Positions 1 to 8,817 of a stretch of DNA of 64,000 bases are shown here, one piece after another. The position numbers and the translations under genes are program-made. The notes beneath the pieces were generated by a model. The model did no database searches, was not told where the DNA came from, and saw only the letters and a program-made list of their open reading frames with translations. The stretch's first letter is position 1. Each line of letters begins with the position of its first letter. Origin of the DNA: Methylorubrum rhodinum (GTDB lineage Bacteria > Pseudomonadota > Alphaproteobacteria > Rhizobiales > Beijerinckiaceae); the NCBI RefSeq assembly GCF_014199935.1, contig NZ_JACHOP010000014.1, positions 54,871 through 118,870 of the forward strand. Direction: 5' to 3'.

Positions 1-252
1 CGGGCGATCTTCTTCTCGGCGCTCACCACCGGCACGGCCTTCGGCTCGCTGATGCTGTCGAGCCATCCGGGCACGGCGAGCATGGGCGAGTTGCTCGCGC
101 TGTCGCTGTTCTTCACCTTGCTGGCCGCCTTCTTCGTCGTGCCGGCCTTCCTGGGTCCCCCGCCGAAGCACCCCGACGCCAACCGCCCCGAGGGCGATCT
201 CGCGGCGGTTCCGCCGGGCGCGGTCGCCCGCGAGACCGCAGCGGTGAAGTAG
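1..252 (+). CDS. hpnN: HpnN, hopanoid-associated RND transporter (C-terminal end only)
   Basis: The window opens inside this gene. Frame 1 is open from base 1 to the TAG at 250-252, so only about 83 C-terminal residues are visible. They contain the motif FGSLMLSSHPGTASMGELL followed by a hydrophobic segment (LLALSLFFTLLAAFFVVPAFLG), as in the last transmembrane helices of MMPL/RND transporters of the HpnN family. HpnN is known to move hopanoids to the outer membrane. An internal ATG at 52 is not the start because coding continues upstream of it. The hpn cluster at 1.4-6.9 kb on the other strand supports the assignment. The N-terminal part lies outside the window. Confidence 0.8.
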   Translation, partial: RAIFFSALTTGTAFGSLMLSSHPGTASMGELLALSLFFTLLAAFFVVPAFLGPPPKHPDANRPEGDLAAVPPGAVARETAAVK

Positions 253-275
253 GTTTTTCGGAGTATCCGACGCGA

Positions 276-310
276 AGAAGCCCGAAGGCCGGGGAGGCCT
301 TCGGGCTTCT
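276..310. terminator. Bidirectional hairpin terminator between hpnN and yfdX
   Basis: Perfect 15-bp inverted repeat: agaagcccgaaggcc at 276-290 and ggccttcgggcttct at 296-310, with a 5-base loop. A short T-containing tract follows on the plus strand. It lies between the stops of two convergent genes and probably serves both. Confidence 0.8.
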
Positions 311-331
311 TTCGTTCTGGCGCGTCGGGGC

Positions 332-1192
332 TTACGACGGATACTTGCTCGTGTTCTGCGCCGGCTGGGTCGTGATGGCCGGCGTCGCGTTCGAGCCGGT
401 GACGGCCGGGCTCGTATCGGACGGGTTCGCCTTGCGCTGAGCCTTCTGATAGGGCTGCGCCGTGTCCGGCTTCGACGGGGTGGCCTTCGTGGTCGCCGCG
501 ACCTTGTCCGGCACCAGGGCGATGTCGGCCACGTCGAAGCGCATCCGGCCCTCGGCCTGCTTCAGGACGGCGTTGGCCTCGTAATACTTGCCCTGCTGGA
601 TCAACGACGCGGCCTGGTGAACGTCCTCGGTGGTCTTGGCCAGGGGCAGCACCGCGACCGTGGTGTTCACGTCGATGCCGGCGAGCCGCAGCGTCTCGGC
701 GGCCCCCTTCCGGTCGCCGGATTGCAGGCTGTGGTTGGCGTCGGCGATGGCCGCGTTCTTCTCCGGCGTCGGCACGAAGTCCTCGCCCAGCGTCATCTGG
801 CTGTCGACCGGCAGCCACGCCACAGCCGCTTTGTCGGCGGTCTCGGGCACCTTCGTACCCGCGGGCGGCTTCAGCGCGGCCTCCGCCTTGGTGAACACGG
901 CATCGTCGGTCTTGGCCCGGTCCAGGGCGGTCTGCGCCCGCTCGATCATCGTCTTGGCCTGCGCCGGCTCCGCCTCGAACAGGGCGAGCCTCGTGCCGCC
1001 GATGTCCCGGAGCGCCGCCGCACCGTCGGCGGAGAGCTTGAGGGCATCCCGATCCGCCGCCTTCTGGGCCGGGCTTTCCTTCATCGTGCTCTGGACCGCG
1101 GCCGGCGGCGCAGTGTGCTCGGCGGCGTAGGCCGCGCCGCCCAGTGCGGTCGTCGCGACGAGGATGCTGGCAAGGAGCGTGTGACGTGTCAT
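332..1192 (-). CDS. YfdX-family periplasmic protein
   Basis: 286 residues starting at ATG 1192. Residues 1-23 form a clear Sec signal peptide (basic MTRH, hydrophobic core, AYA|AE cleavage site), so the product is probably periplasmic. The body has the YfdX signature: alternating Lys/Asp/Ala-rich helices, the stretch VAWLPVDSQMTLGEDFVPTPEK, and an ANAVLKQAEGRMRFD segment near residue 215. The C-terminal 50 residues are Pro/Thr/Ser-rich and probably disordered. YfdX of enterobacteria is an acid/EvgA-induced protein of uncertain mechanism, so a stress role can only be inferred. It is transcribed alone, with the 276-310 hairpin at its 3' end. Confidence 0.75.
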   Translation of the reverse strand: MTRHTLLASILVATTALGGAAYAAEHTAPPAAVQSTMKESPAQKAADRDALKLSADGAAALRDIGGTRLALFEAEPAQAKTMIERAQTALDRAKTDDAVFTKAEAALKPPAGTKVPETADKAAVAWLPVDSQMTLGEDFVPTPEKNAAIADANHSLQSGDRKGAAETLRLAGIDVNTTVAVLPLAKTTEDVHQAASLIQQGKYYEANAVLKQAEGRMRFDVADIALVPDKVAATTKATPSKPDTAQPYQKAQRKANPSDTSPAVTGSNATPAITTQPAQNTSKYPS

Positions 1193-1420
1193 GACCGGAT
1201 CTCCTGATGAGAGCCTGTCCGGCTTCGGCGGTCGTTGATTACATGATCGTCGGCCTCGGCTCTGACGGGAAAACAGATGAGCGCGATTGCCGTTGCATTA
1301 CATTTCGGACACGTGCCGGATATCGGCCGGACATGATAAGATGATTATAAGTAATCGTCGACGCAAGGTCAGGGGGATGGGTACGACGGCAAGCGCGGTC
1401 GGTGGCCACCGTCGCGCGCG

Positions 1421-2260
1421 TCAGGCGAAGTCCGAGAAGCCGCCACGGTGGATCTCGGGGCGGGCGGCGAGGGCGACGGCCTCAGGCGAGACCAGCGCAT
1501 CGCGCTCGGCGGCGTAGGCGTAGCCCGGCGCCTCGCCGGGGAAGCCGCCCGCGGTGGCCGGGTGGGTGTAGAGTTCGGTTAGGCCTGCGGGCAGGTGGCG
1601 CAGGAGGCCGGCGACGCGGGCGGGCGTCATCGCGCCGGACCACGCGAGGCCGAGCGTGCGGTCGGGGATGAGCAGGCCGGCTTGGCGGGCGCGCACGGCC
1701 AGGAGCGCCGACCAGGGGGCGATGTCGAGGGCGGGGCGCGGCCGGGCGCCGGGCTCGGCACGGCGGAGCATTTCGCGGGGCTCGCGGGGGACGCGCAGGG
1801 CCCGCATGCCGTAACGCGCGCCGATGGCGAGCACCGCGCCTGCGATCAGCGGGTGAACGTGGAAGTGCTTGTGGGCGTTGACGTGGTCGAGGGGCAGGCC
1901 GGTTTGGCGAAAAGCCTCGAACTGCGCGGCGATCTCGGCGGCGAGCTGACGGCGGGCGGTGGCCTTTGCAGCGAGGTCGAAGCCGAGGCGGCCCATGTCG
2001 GTGCGCATCAGGCCGTTGGCGTCGGTGAGGTCGGGGAGCTGGGCCGGCGGCAAAGTCGGCCAAGCCTCGACCAGCACGAGGTGGAGGCCGACGCGCAGCG
2101 AGGGCAAGCGCCGTGCACGTTCGATGGCGTCGGCGGCGGCCGGTGCGGAGACCATGAGGCTGGCGGCGGTGAGGATGCCGTCGCGGTGGGCCTGCTCGAC
2201 GGCCTCGTTGACCTCGCGGCTCAGGCCGAAATCGTCGGCGGTGACGACCAATCGCTTCAA
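1421..2260 (-). CDS. hpnK: HpnK, YdjC-type deacetylase of hopanoid biosynthesis
   Basis: 279 residues if translated from TTG 2260 (reading MKRLVVTADDFG), which matches the family N-terminus and is preceded by an AGGGGA-like ribosome site. A longer frame upstream runs through palindromic repeat DNA and is not credible. YdjC features: the TADDFG motif (Asp9, Asp10), a GLHL histidine near residue 60, and the metal-site cluster DHVNAHKHFHVHP near 125-137. HpnK is known to deacetylate N-acetylglucosaminyl-bacteriohopanetetrol to glucosaminyl-bacteriohopanetetrol. It follows HpnI (which adds GlcNAc) and comes before HpnJ, both encoded just upstream on the same strand. It is the last gene of the hpnL-M-I-J-K run. 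Confidence 0.9.
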   Translation of the reverse strand: MKRLVVTADDFGLSREVNEAVEQAHRDGILTAASLMVSAPAAADAIERARRLPSLRVGLHLVLVEAWPTLPPAQLPDLTDANGLMRTDMGRLGFDLAAKATARRQLAAEIAAQFEAFRQTGLPLDHVNAHKHFHVHPLIAGAVLAIGARYGMRALRVPREPREMLRRAEPGARPRPALDIAPWSALLAVRARQAGLLIPDRTLGLAWSGAMTPARVAGLLRHLPAGLTELYTHPATAGGFPGEAPGYAYAAERDALVSPEAVALAARPEIHRGGFSDFA

Positions 2261-2284
2261 GCGCGTTCCCCTGTCCTGGGTGTC

Positions 2285-2366
2285 GAGAGGGCAAGCCCTC
2301 TCGCGGGTCCAGGGCGGAGCCCTGGAAACAGGAATGGCCGGGCCTCGCGGCCCGGCCATTCCTGTT
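2285..2366. repeat. Cluster of three palindromes between hpnJ and hpnK
   Basis: Three hairpins lie in a row: gagagggc/gccctctc (2285-2302), ccagggc/gccctgg (2309-2325), and a perfect 18-bp arm pair, aacaggaatggccgggcc at 2327-2344 and its complement at 2349-2366 with a 4-base loop. The block fills the gap between the hpnJ stop and the hpnK start. The form resembles the mobile palindromic intergenic elements common in Methylobacterium. It may act as a processing or attenuation site that lowers hpnK relative to hpnJ. Confidence 0.7.
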
Positions 2367-2385
2367 CTTCCAACTTCGCGCAGAC

Positions 2386-3810
2386 TTACGCGGCGGCCTT
2401 GCGGTCGCGCAGGAAGTGCCAGAACTCGACACCCTCGCGCAGGCGGCGCTTCATCATGTCGGGCGAGCGGACCATCTCGCCGACGATGGAGGCGATCTTC
2501 GGGGCGCGGAAGTAGAACTTCTTGTAGAACTCCTCGACCGCCGAGAAGATCTCGCCGTGCGACAAATGGGGGTAGTGGAGCGGCGCGATCTGCACGCCGT
2601 TCTCATCGACCAGCTCGGCGTTCTCGACGTCGAGCCAGCCGTTCTCGACCGCCTGCTTGTAGAGGAAGGTGCCCGGATAGGGCGCCGCCAGCGACACCTG
2701 GATGGTGTGCGGGTTGATGCGCTTGGCGAAGCGAATCGTCTCCTGGATCGTCTCCTTGGTCTCGCCGGGCAGGCCGACGATGAAGGTGCCGTGGATGGCG
2801 ATGCCGAGGTCGTGGCAGTCCTTGGTGAACTTTTCCGCCACCTCGACGCGCATGCCCTTCTTGATGTTGTTGAGGATCTTCTGGTTGCCGGACTCGTAGC
2901 CGACCAGCAGGAGACGCAGCCCGTTCTCCTTCAGGACCTTCAGGGTGTCGCGCGGCACGTTGGCCTTGGCGTTGCACGACCACGTCACACCGAGCTTGCC
3001 CAGTTCCCGAGCGATCTCTTCCGCGCGCGGCAGGTTGTCCGTGAAGGTATCGTCGTCGAAGAAGAATTCCTTGGTCTGGGGGAATTCCTTGAGGCAGTAC
3101 TTGATCTCTTCGATCACGTGAGCGACCGAGCGGGTGCGGTAGGTGTGGCCGCCGACCGTCTGCGGCCAGAGGCAGAAGGTGCAGCGGCTCTTGCAGCCGC
3201 GGCCGGAATAGAACGAGATGTAGGGGTGCTTGAGGTATCCGATGAAGTACTTCTCCATCTCGAGGTCGCGCTTGTAGACGCTCGTGACGAAGGGCAGCTG
3301 GTCCATGTCCGTCATGATCTCGCGGTCCTCGTTGTGGACCACGACACCGTTGGCATCACGATAGGACAGGCCCTTGATCTCGGCCATCGGCACGCCGTCG
3401 GCGACTTCCTTGACGGTGAAGTCGAACTCGTTGCGGGCGACGAAGTCGACCACCGGGGCCTGGGCCATCGAGCCGGCGGCATCGACCGCGACCTTGGCGC
3501 CGATCAGGCCGGCGATGAGCTTCGGGTTGGCCGCCTTCAGCGCCTCGATGGTCTTCACGTCCGACTTGAAGGAGGGGACCGAGGTGTGGAGCACCACGAG
3601 GTCGAAGTCGTTCGCTTGGGCGACGATCTCGTCGAGCTTGATGTTGTGGGGCGGCGCGTCAATCAGCTTGGAGTTCGGCACCAGGGCGGCCGGCTGGGCC
3701 AGCCAGGTCGGATACCAGAACGACTTGATCTCGCGCTTGGCCTGGTAACGGGAGCCTGCGCCGCCGTCGAAGCCGTCGAAGGTGGGGGCCTGCAGGAAGA
3801 GCGTGCGCAT
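2386..3810 (-). CDS. hpnJ: HpnJ, B12-binding-type radical SAM hopanoid enzyme
   Basis: 474 residues from ATG 3810 (MRTLFLQAPTFDGF), the usual length for the family; a longer frame adds 12 unlikely residues. Residues 1-170 form a cobalamin-binding-like Rossmann domain (LVVLHTSVPSFKSD near 71-84). The radical SAM cluster is C206-x3-C210-x2-C213 (GRGCKSRCTFC). The C-terminal half has the TIM-barrel features expected of the family, such as FFFDDDTFTDN and IVGLPGET. HpnJ is known to convert glucosaminyl-bacteriohopanetetrol to the cyclitol ether by ring contraction. With HpnI and HpnK beside it, the host should make bacteriohopanetetrol cyclitol ether. Confidence 0.93.
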   Translation of the reverse strand: MRTLFLQAPTFDGFDGGAGSRYQAKREIKSFWYPTWLAQPAALVPNSKLIDAPPHNIKLDEIVAQANDFDLVVLHTSVPSFKSDVKTIEALKAANPKLIAGLIGAKVAVDAAGSMAQAPVVDFVARNEFDFTVKEVADGVPMAEIKGLSYRDANGVVVHNEDREIMTDMDQLPFVTSVYKRDLEMEKYFIGYLKHPYISFYSGRGCKSRCTFCLWPQTVGGHTYRTRSVAHVIEEIKYCLKEFPQTKEFFFDDDTFTDNLPRAEEIARELGKLGVTWSCNAKANVPRDTLKVLKENGLRLLLVGYESGNQKILNNIKKGMRVEVAEKFTKDCHDLGIAIHGTFIVGLPGETKETIQETIRFAKRINPHTIQVSLAAPYPGTFLYKQAVENGWLDVENAELVDENGVQIAPLHYPHLSHGEIFSAVEEFYKKFYFRAPKIASIVGEMVRSPDMMKRRLREGVEFWHFLRDRKAAA

Positions 3811-3868
3811 GGGGTTCAAGGCCTCAAGGCTCGGGCGGTTGAGCAATAACGGTGGGGTCGAGCGAAGC

Positions 3869-5065
3869 TCAGACTGACGTGGCGCCGGTCTCGTGACCGA
3901 GGCCGTGTTCCGGGATCAGCGTACCGTCCGCAACCACACGGTAATCGTGACCTTTCCATGTCACCGCACCCGAGACGAAGCTCCAGGTGAAGTTGATGAA
4001 GGACAGCATGTCACGTATCGGCAACAGCCAGTAGGCGTGGGGCGCCAGCCCGAAGGCGCGCTCGATGCGCAGGCAGAGCAGGACGCGGCAGGCGAGCGCG
4101 AGCGCGGCCACCGCCAGCGCGGCGTTGCCGGCGCCCGGCATCAGCGCGGCGATGAGCGCCAACGGAAAGGCGTGGGTGACGAACGAGCCGGCGTAACCGG
4201 CCGGATCGACGTTGCGGATGGTGCGGTTCCAGCGCAGCTCGTGCCGCCACAGGCCGGACAGCTCGGTGTCGACGCAGGCATGCCCGATGGTGAAGGTCGG
4301 GATCGCGACGATGCCGCCGTCCCGGCGCAGGGCCTCGCCGATCATGTAGTCGTCGGCGAGATCGTCCTTAAAGGCGCGGAAACCGCCGATTTTTTCGAGC
4401 GATTCGCGGGTCATCGCGATGGTCGAGCCGAAGCAGGGCTTGGCGAGACCGAGTGCGGTGCCGACGAGGACGTTGGGCACGAACTGCACGTCGATGGCGA
4501 GCGCCGAGAGTTGGGCGCACAGGCCGCGCTCGGCCGGCTCGCCGTGATAGAGGCAGGTGACGCCGGTGACGCCCGGACGGGCGAGTTCGGCGACGATGCG
4601 CTCCAGGTAGTCGGGCCGCACCGACATGTCGCTGTCGGCGAGCACCACGGTCTCGTGGGCGATCAGGCCCGACATGTTGATGAGGTTCGAGACCTTGCGG
4701 TTCGAGCCGTGCTGGCTCGCATCCACCACGAGGTCGAGACGCACGCTCGGATAGGCCGCGCGCAGGCGCTCGACCACGGCGATGGCCGGATCGGTCGCGT
4801 TCTGGACGCCGAACAGGATCTGGACCGGGCCGGCATAGCTCTGGCGGCAGAAGGTCTCGAGATTCTCGAAAAGGTCCGGTTCGATGCCGCAGAGCGGCTT
4901 GAGGATGCTGACGCCGGGGCGCGGGGCGTCCGTGGCGAGGGCCGGCGCCTTGCGGGCGGCGAAGCGTCCGGCGAGCACGGCGGCGAGCAGCGCGTAGAGG
5001 CAGCCGGCGAGCGCCGGCACGAGGAAGAGCGACGAGATCCAGGCCGTCATCTCGGTCAGGTCCAT
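3869..5065 (-). CDS. hpnI: HpnI, hopanoid N-acetylglucosaminyl transferase
   Basis: 398 residues from ATG 5065. An N-terminal membrane helix (ISSLFLVPALAGCLYALLAAVLAG) is followed by a ceramide-glucosyltransferase-like GT domain: PLCGIEPDLFENLETFCRQ, the DxD-type ADSDMSVRPDYL, a third acidic site KDDLADDYMIGEALRRDGG, and the (Q/R)xxRW motif as RHELRW. Two or three more hydrophobic segments lie at the C-terminus. HpnI adds N-acetylglucosamine to bacteriohopanetetrol at the inner membrane; HpnK then deacetylates it. The gene lies between hpnM and hpnJ on the same strand, 58 bases upstream of hpnJ. Confidence 0.93.
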   Translation of the reverse strand: MDLTEMTAWISSLFLVPALAGCLYALLAAVLAGRFAARKAPALATDAPRPGVSILKPLCGIEPDLFENLETFCRQSYAGPVQILFGVQNATDPAIAVVERLRAAYPSVRLDLVVDASQHGSNRKVSNLINMSGLIAHETVVLADSDMSVRPDYLERIVAELARPGVTGVTCLYHGEPAERGLCAQLSALAIDVQFVPNVLVGTALGLAKPCFGSTIAMTRESLEKIGGFRAFKDDLADDYMIGEALRRDGGIVAIPTFTIGHACVDTELSGLWRHELRWNRTIRNVDPAGYAGSFVTHAFPLALIAALMPGAGNAALAVAALALACRVLLCLRIERAFGLAPHAYWLLPIRDMLSFINFTWSFVSGAVTWKGHDYRVVADGTLIPEHGLGHETGATSV

Positions 5066-5158
5066 GGCGCGCCGTCGCTCTTGTCGTTGTTGTCGGGCCG
5101 CCGGAGCGGAGCTTTTTTTCGGTCGAGCCGTCCGGCTCGATGTTCGGCGGCGCCGGCT

Positions 5159-5773
5159 TTACTTGGTGCCTTTGGCCAGCATGCCGTCCGTGCGCTCGCG
5201 CATGAACTTCAAGAGGCCGTCGGCCCCGCCGGTCTTGAGCGGCTCGGCGAAGCCCGCCCGCATGGAGGCGACTTCGCTGACATTGCCGTTGAGCAGCACG
5301 TCCTGCACCCGGTTGTCCGCGTTGACGACGTAGTCGACGTCCGAATCGTCACCGTCCTTGTTCGAGACGCGGGTGGAGACGACGCGGTTGGGGCCGCGGG
5401 TCTCGCTCTGCGGCTTGATCTCGAATTTTCCGCCCGCGGCCTGGGACAGGCGGTTGGCGTAGAGGGTGACGAAGTAGGTGCCGAACGCCTCGGTGAGCGC
5501 GGCCTGCTGCTCCGGCTTGAAGGTCTTCCACTTCGGGCCGACGGCGGTCGCCACCATGGCCTTCGTGTCGAAGGTTGCGGCGAGCGTGTCGCCGACGGTG
5601 GCCAGCCGGGTCTTGAGGTCGCCCGCGCCGTTCTTCAGCGCTTCCTCGAACTTGGCGTAGAGCTTGGTGACCGGCGCCACGGCGGGGTCCTCGGCAGCCC
5701 GCAGGTCGCGGGGCGACCCGAGGAGGGCGAGCACCGCGGCGGCGGCGAGAAGGGTGCGGCGGTTCAGGCGCAC
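5159..5773 (-). CDS. hpnM: HpnM, MlaC/Ttg2D-like periplasmic hopanoid-transport protein
   Basis: 204 residues from GTG 5773, overlapping the hpnL stop by 10 bases, which indicates translational coupling. Residues 1-26 form a signal peptide (RLNRRTLLAAAAVLALLGSP then RAAED). The body is the MlaC/toluene-tolerance fold: ALTEAFGTYFVTLYANRL, and a beta-strand region with DVDYVVNADNRVQDVLLNGNVSE. Such proteins carry lipids through the periplasm; HpnM is proposed to act with the RND pump HpnN. A longer open frame upstream lies wholly inside hpnL in another frame and is not real. Confidence 0.88.
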   Translation of the reverse strand: MRLNRRTLLAAAAVLALLGSPRDLRAAEDPAVAPVTKLYAKFEEALKNGAGDLKTRLATVGDTLAATFDTKAMVATAVGPKWKTFKPEQQAALTEAFGTYFVTLYANRLSQAAGGKFEIKPQSETRGPNRVVSTRVSNKDGDDSDVDYVVNADNRVQDVLLNGNVSEVASMRAGFAEPLKTGGADGLLKFMRERTDGMLAKGTK

Positions 5774-6897
5774 TTCTTGAAGGCTCCAGGCTCGTTGTCG
5801 GGGGCAAGGACGGCCGGCCGGCCGGCGGGGAAGCCGTAGGCGGTCGCCCGCGGCGTCGCAAGCGGGGCGGCGCGCTCCGGCCGGCGGCCGAGGCGGGCGC
5901 GGATCGCGGCAAGCCCCGTGCTCACGGCGTCGGTCGGGGCGGCGGCGGTGTCGCGCTCCATGACGTGCCACAGGGCGAGGCTCGGCAGGCCCACCGCGAG
6001 GTCGGCGACGCGCTTGACCAGCGAAAGGGCGAGGGCGGCCTCGGCCGGGATGCCGAACAGGGCGCAGAGCGCAATCAGGCCGCCCTCCTGCGCGCCGATA
6101 GCGCCCGGCACCACGAAGGCGGCCCCGCGCACCGCCTGGGCGAGGCTCTCGATCACCAACGCTTCAACGAAGGTGACGGGGTAGCCCATGGCGTTGAGCG
6201 CGATCCAGACCTCCAGGGTACCGATGATCCAGCCGACGAGGTGGATCAGGATCGCGCTGCCGACGCGGGCGTGGTTGGCGTAGAGGCGGCGCAGGTTGTC
6301 GTAGAGCACGTCGATGGCGCCGAGCGCGCGCCACTCGCGGGCGGCGGCGAAGCGCGAGAGCGCGGCCTCGATCAGGCGGTGCCCGCTCCGGCGCTGAATG
6401 ACGTAGAAGGCGGCGAGCGCGGGGATCGCGACGAGCACGCCGCCGGCGACCGTGCGCACCACCGGCCCGTCGCCGGTGAAGTGGACGAGGAGCGCGAGGC
6501 CGGCCACCGTGAACAGGAGCTGGGTCAGCGCCTGGGTCATCAGGTCGACGAACATGCTGGCGCCGGCCATGCCGCCGGGGGTGCCGCGGCGCGTCAGCAG
6601 GCGCGCGCCGATCAGGTCGCCGCCGACCTGGGCCACGGGCAGCAGCGTGTTGATGCCCTCGCGGACGAAACGCAACTGGATGCAGTCACGCAAGCTGGGG
6701 CCGGCGCCGCGGGGGAACACGACGTGCCAGCCGAAGCCCGCCCAGGCCACCGCAACGAAGCGGGCGACCACGACCGCGAGCGCGCCCCAGCCCGCGCCGA
6801 CCAGCGCACCGGCGACGTCCGTGACGCCCGAAGACAGGAACAGCGCGAGCGCCGTGACCAGTCCTACGATCGACGCCCATGTGGTGAGACGCTTCAT
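5764..6897 (-). CDS. hpnL: HpnL, hopanoid-associated membrane protein (UPF0104/LPG synthase-like)
   Basis: 377 residues from ATG 6897. This start is preferred over ATG 6954 because AAGAGG stands just upstream and the protein then opens with MKRLTTWASIVGL before the first helix. It has several transmembrane segments, and the family signatures INTLLPVAQVGGDLIGARLL and AAFVVPGAIGAQEGGL are present. The fold is shared with flippase/LPG-synthase transmembrane domains; a role in hopanoid translocation is inferred from family and context. It is the first gene of the minus-strand hpn run and diverges from the amidinotransferase gene, so the run's promoter should lie in 6900-7110. Confidence 0.88.
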   Translation of the reverse strand: MKRLTTWASIVGLVTALALFLSSGVTDVAGALVGAGWGALAVVVARFVAVAWAGFGWHVVFPRGAGPSLRDCIQLRFVREGINTLLPVAQVGGDLIGARLLTRRGTPGGMAGASMFVDLMTQALTQLLFTVAGLALLVHFTGDGPVVRTVAGGVLVAIPALAAFYVIQRRSGHRLIEAALSRFAAAREWRALGAIDVLYDNLRRLYANHARVGSAILIHLVGWIIGTLEVWIALNAMGYPVTFVEALVIESLAQAVRGAAFVVPGAIGAQEGGLIALCALFGIPAEAALALSLVKRVADLAVGLPSLALWHVMERDTAAAPTDAVSTGLAAIRARLGRRPERAAPLATPRATAYGFPAGRPAVLAPDNEPGAFKKCA

Positions 6898-7119
6898 CAG
6901 CCTCTTTCGACCTTCGCGATCTTCGTCGAGGGGCTTGTGTTGTCGAAATCCCACCGCGACCGGACTTCGAAAGCGTAGCGGCAGTAGGAAGGGTCTCGGC
7001 AGGTTGCAGCTTTACCCTGCCATGTCTATCACCCGATTGACACACCGGGGAGCAAAGCGGCGCCCGCGGTGGAGGTGAAGCGACGATTGTCGCCGGACGC
7101 CGCTTCTATGGAGCCGAGT

Positions 7120-8298
7120 ATGGATCGCGAGCCGCAGATCACGGCGGAATCCGCCCTGATCGACGACCCGTCGACGCGGGGCTATGCCGGTCAAGGTGCT
7201 CAGGGGGGTGTGCCTTCGCCCCGCAGCCCGGTGATGGCCTGGAACGAGTGGGACCCGCTGGAGGAGGTGATCGTCGGCTCGCTCGACGGCGCCACGATCC
7301 CGACCCATCACCTCACCGTGATCTTCAACCTGCCGCGGGCGGCCCAGCCGTTCTACCGCTTCGCCTCTGGCTGGAAATACCCGAAGTTCATGAAGAAGTT
7401 GGCTCAACAGGAGCTGGACAACTTCATCTCGATCCTGGCCGGCGAAGGCGTGACCGTCCGCCGCCCCGACACGGTCGACTTCTCGAAGAAGTTCAAGGCG
7501 CCGCGCTGGACCTCGCGGGGCTTCTGCGTCGCCTGCCCGCGCGACCCGTACCTCGTCATCGGCGACGAGATCATCGAGAGCCCGATGTGCTGGCGCTCGC
7601 GCTACTTCGAGGGCGACGCCTACCGCTCGCTCTTTAAAGAGTATTTCCGGGCCGGCGCGCGCTGGACCTCGGCGCCGCGTCCGCAGCTCACCGACGACCT
7701 CTACAACTACGACTACCGGGTGCCGAACCTGAAGGCCGGCGAGCCGATGCAGTTCACGGTCAACGAGTTCGAGCCGGTCTTCGACGCGGCCGACTTCGTG
7801 CGCTGCGGCCGCGACCTGTTCGTGACCCGTTCCAACGTCACGAACCTGATGGGCATCGAGTGGCTGCGCCGCCATCTCGGCCCCGGCTTCCGCATCCACG
7901 AGATCGAGAGCCGCTGCCCGCAGCCGATGCACATCGATTCGTCGTTCATGCCGCTGGCGCCGGGCAAGGTGCTGGTCAACCCGGACTACATCGACGTCGA
8001 GAAGCTGCCCGCCGTGCTCAAGAAGTGGGACGTGCTGATCGCCCCGCGCCCCGACCCGGTCTCGGGCTTCATGAGCAAGATCTCGATGTGCTCGCCCTGG
8101 ACCTCGATCAACGTGCTCGCCATCGACGAGAAGAAGATCGTCGTCGACCAGAGCCAGCCGACGCTGATCAAGGCCCTCAAGGATTGGGGCTTCGACCCGA
8201 TCCCGGCGCCGTTCCTGAGCTACGGCCCGTTCGGCGGCTCGTTCCACTGCGCCACGCTCGACGTGCGCCGCCGCGGCGTGCTGAAGTCCTACTTCTGA
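7120..8298 (+). CDS. Glycine/inosamine-type amidinotransferase
   Basis: 392 residues from ATG 7120, chosen for GGAG six bases upstream; ATG 7108 or GTG 7069 are alternatives. The amidinotransferase fold is clear. The nucleophile Cys lies 15 residues from the end in GGSFHCATLDVRRRG, the catalytic His in MHIDSSFMPLAPG, and an Asp in NEFEPVFDAADF, matching the Cys/His/Asp triad of glycine amidinotransferase. These enzymes move an amidino group from arginine to an amine acceptor. The acceptor here cannot be read from sequence: no creatine, streptomycin or toxin cluster is nearby. It diverges from the hopanoid cluster and stands alone. Confidence 0.85.
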   Translation: MDREPQITAESALIDDPSTRGYAGQGAQGGVPSPRSPVMAWNEWDPLEEVIVGSLDGATIPTHHLTVIFNLPRAAQPFYRFASGWKYPKFMKKLAQQELDNFISILAGEGVTVRRPDTVDFSKKFKAPRWTSRGFCVACPRDPYLVIGDEIIESPMCWRSRYFEGDAYRSLFKEYFRAGARWTSAPRPQLTDDLYNYDYRVPNLKAGEPMQFTVNEFEPVFDAADFVRCGRDLFVTRSNVTNLMGIEWLRRHLGPGFRIHEIESRCPQPMHIDSSFMPLAPGKVLVNPDYIDVEKLPAVLKKWDVLIAPRPDPVSGFMSKISMCSPWTSINVLAIDEKKIVVDQSQPTLIKALKDWGFDPIPAPFLSYGPFGGSFHCATLDVRRRGVLKSYF

Positions 8299-8419
8299 GG
8301 CGCGTCACCGCCGCGGGCGATCCCCGCGGCGAAATAGGGTTTCGAGGCGCGTTCCGGGAGGCCGGGGCGCGCCATCTTCGTTGCCGGTTGCATGATCGGC
8401 AGCGGCCCGTTCGGATCCC

Positions 8420-8521
8420 TAGAGCACCGTCCTGGATATCGGATCCAGGACGGTGCTCTATGTTTCTGTGCCGCATCGTCTTTTTCCGAAAGCCGGAAAC
8501 CACCTTTCGGAACGATGCTCT
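8420..8521. repeat. Two adjacent intergenic palindromic elements
   Basis: First element: a perfect 18-bp inverted repeat, tagagcaccgtcctggat (8420-8437) and its complement (8443-8460), with a 5-base spacer. Second element: nested arms gcatcgt/acgatgc (8473-8479, 8512-8518) outside ccgaaag/ctttcgg (8486-8492, 8504-8510). They share an outer agagca/tgctct word, as if one unit were placed beside another. They fill most of the gap between convergent genes and may end transcription from both sides. Confidence 0.75.
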
Positions 8522-8524
8522 AAG

Positions 8525-8737
8525 TCACTCGCCCGCGAGGCGGCTCCCGGACCGCACCGCCCTGCGATAGGCCGCGCCGGCCACCATCAGGGCGCCGCCA
8601 TATTGCACGAACCCGCCCTCCATCAGCCCGTCGGGGGCGAGGTGCGCCTGGAGCGCGAGGCGGGTCAGGGCGTTGAGCGCGAGGAAGGCGAGGCAGAACA
8701 GGGCGGAGGCGAACAAGGCGGCGATGAAATCGGGCAT
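8525..8737 (-). CDS. Small hydrophobic protein, probably membrane-bound
   Basis: 70 residues from ATG 8737. Residues 4-28 are a strong transmembrane helix (IAALFASALFCLAFLALNAL); a weaker hydrophobic stretch near 45-56 (YGGALMVAGAAY) could be a second. I do not recognise a family and the ribosome site is weak. It lies between the palindromic elements and the GST gene on the same strand as the latter. It could be a real small membrane protein or chance coding. Confidence 0.45.
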   Translation of the reverse strand: MPDFIAALFASALFCLAFLALNALTRLALQAHLAPDGLMEGGFVQYGGALMVAGAAYRRAVRSGSRLAGE

Positions 8738-8817
8738 GGCGAAGCGTCCGGCGGGAGCCGGAAAAGCTTAGCAAGGGTCGGGCCGGATTCGCCGTTGCCG
8801 CCGTGCATCACGCCGGA

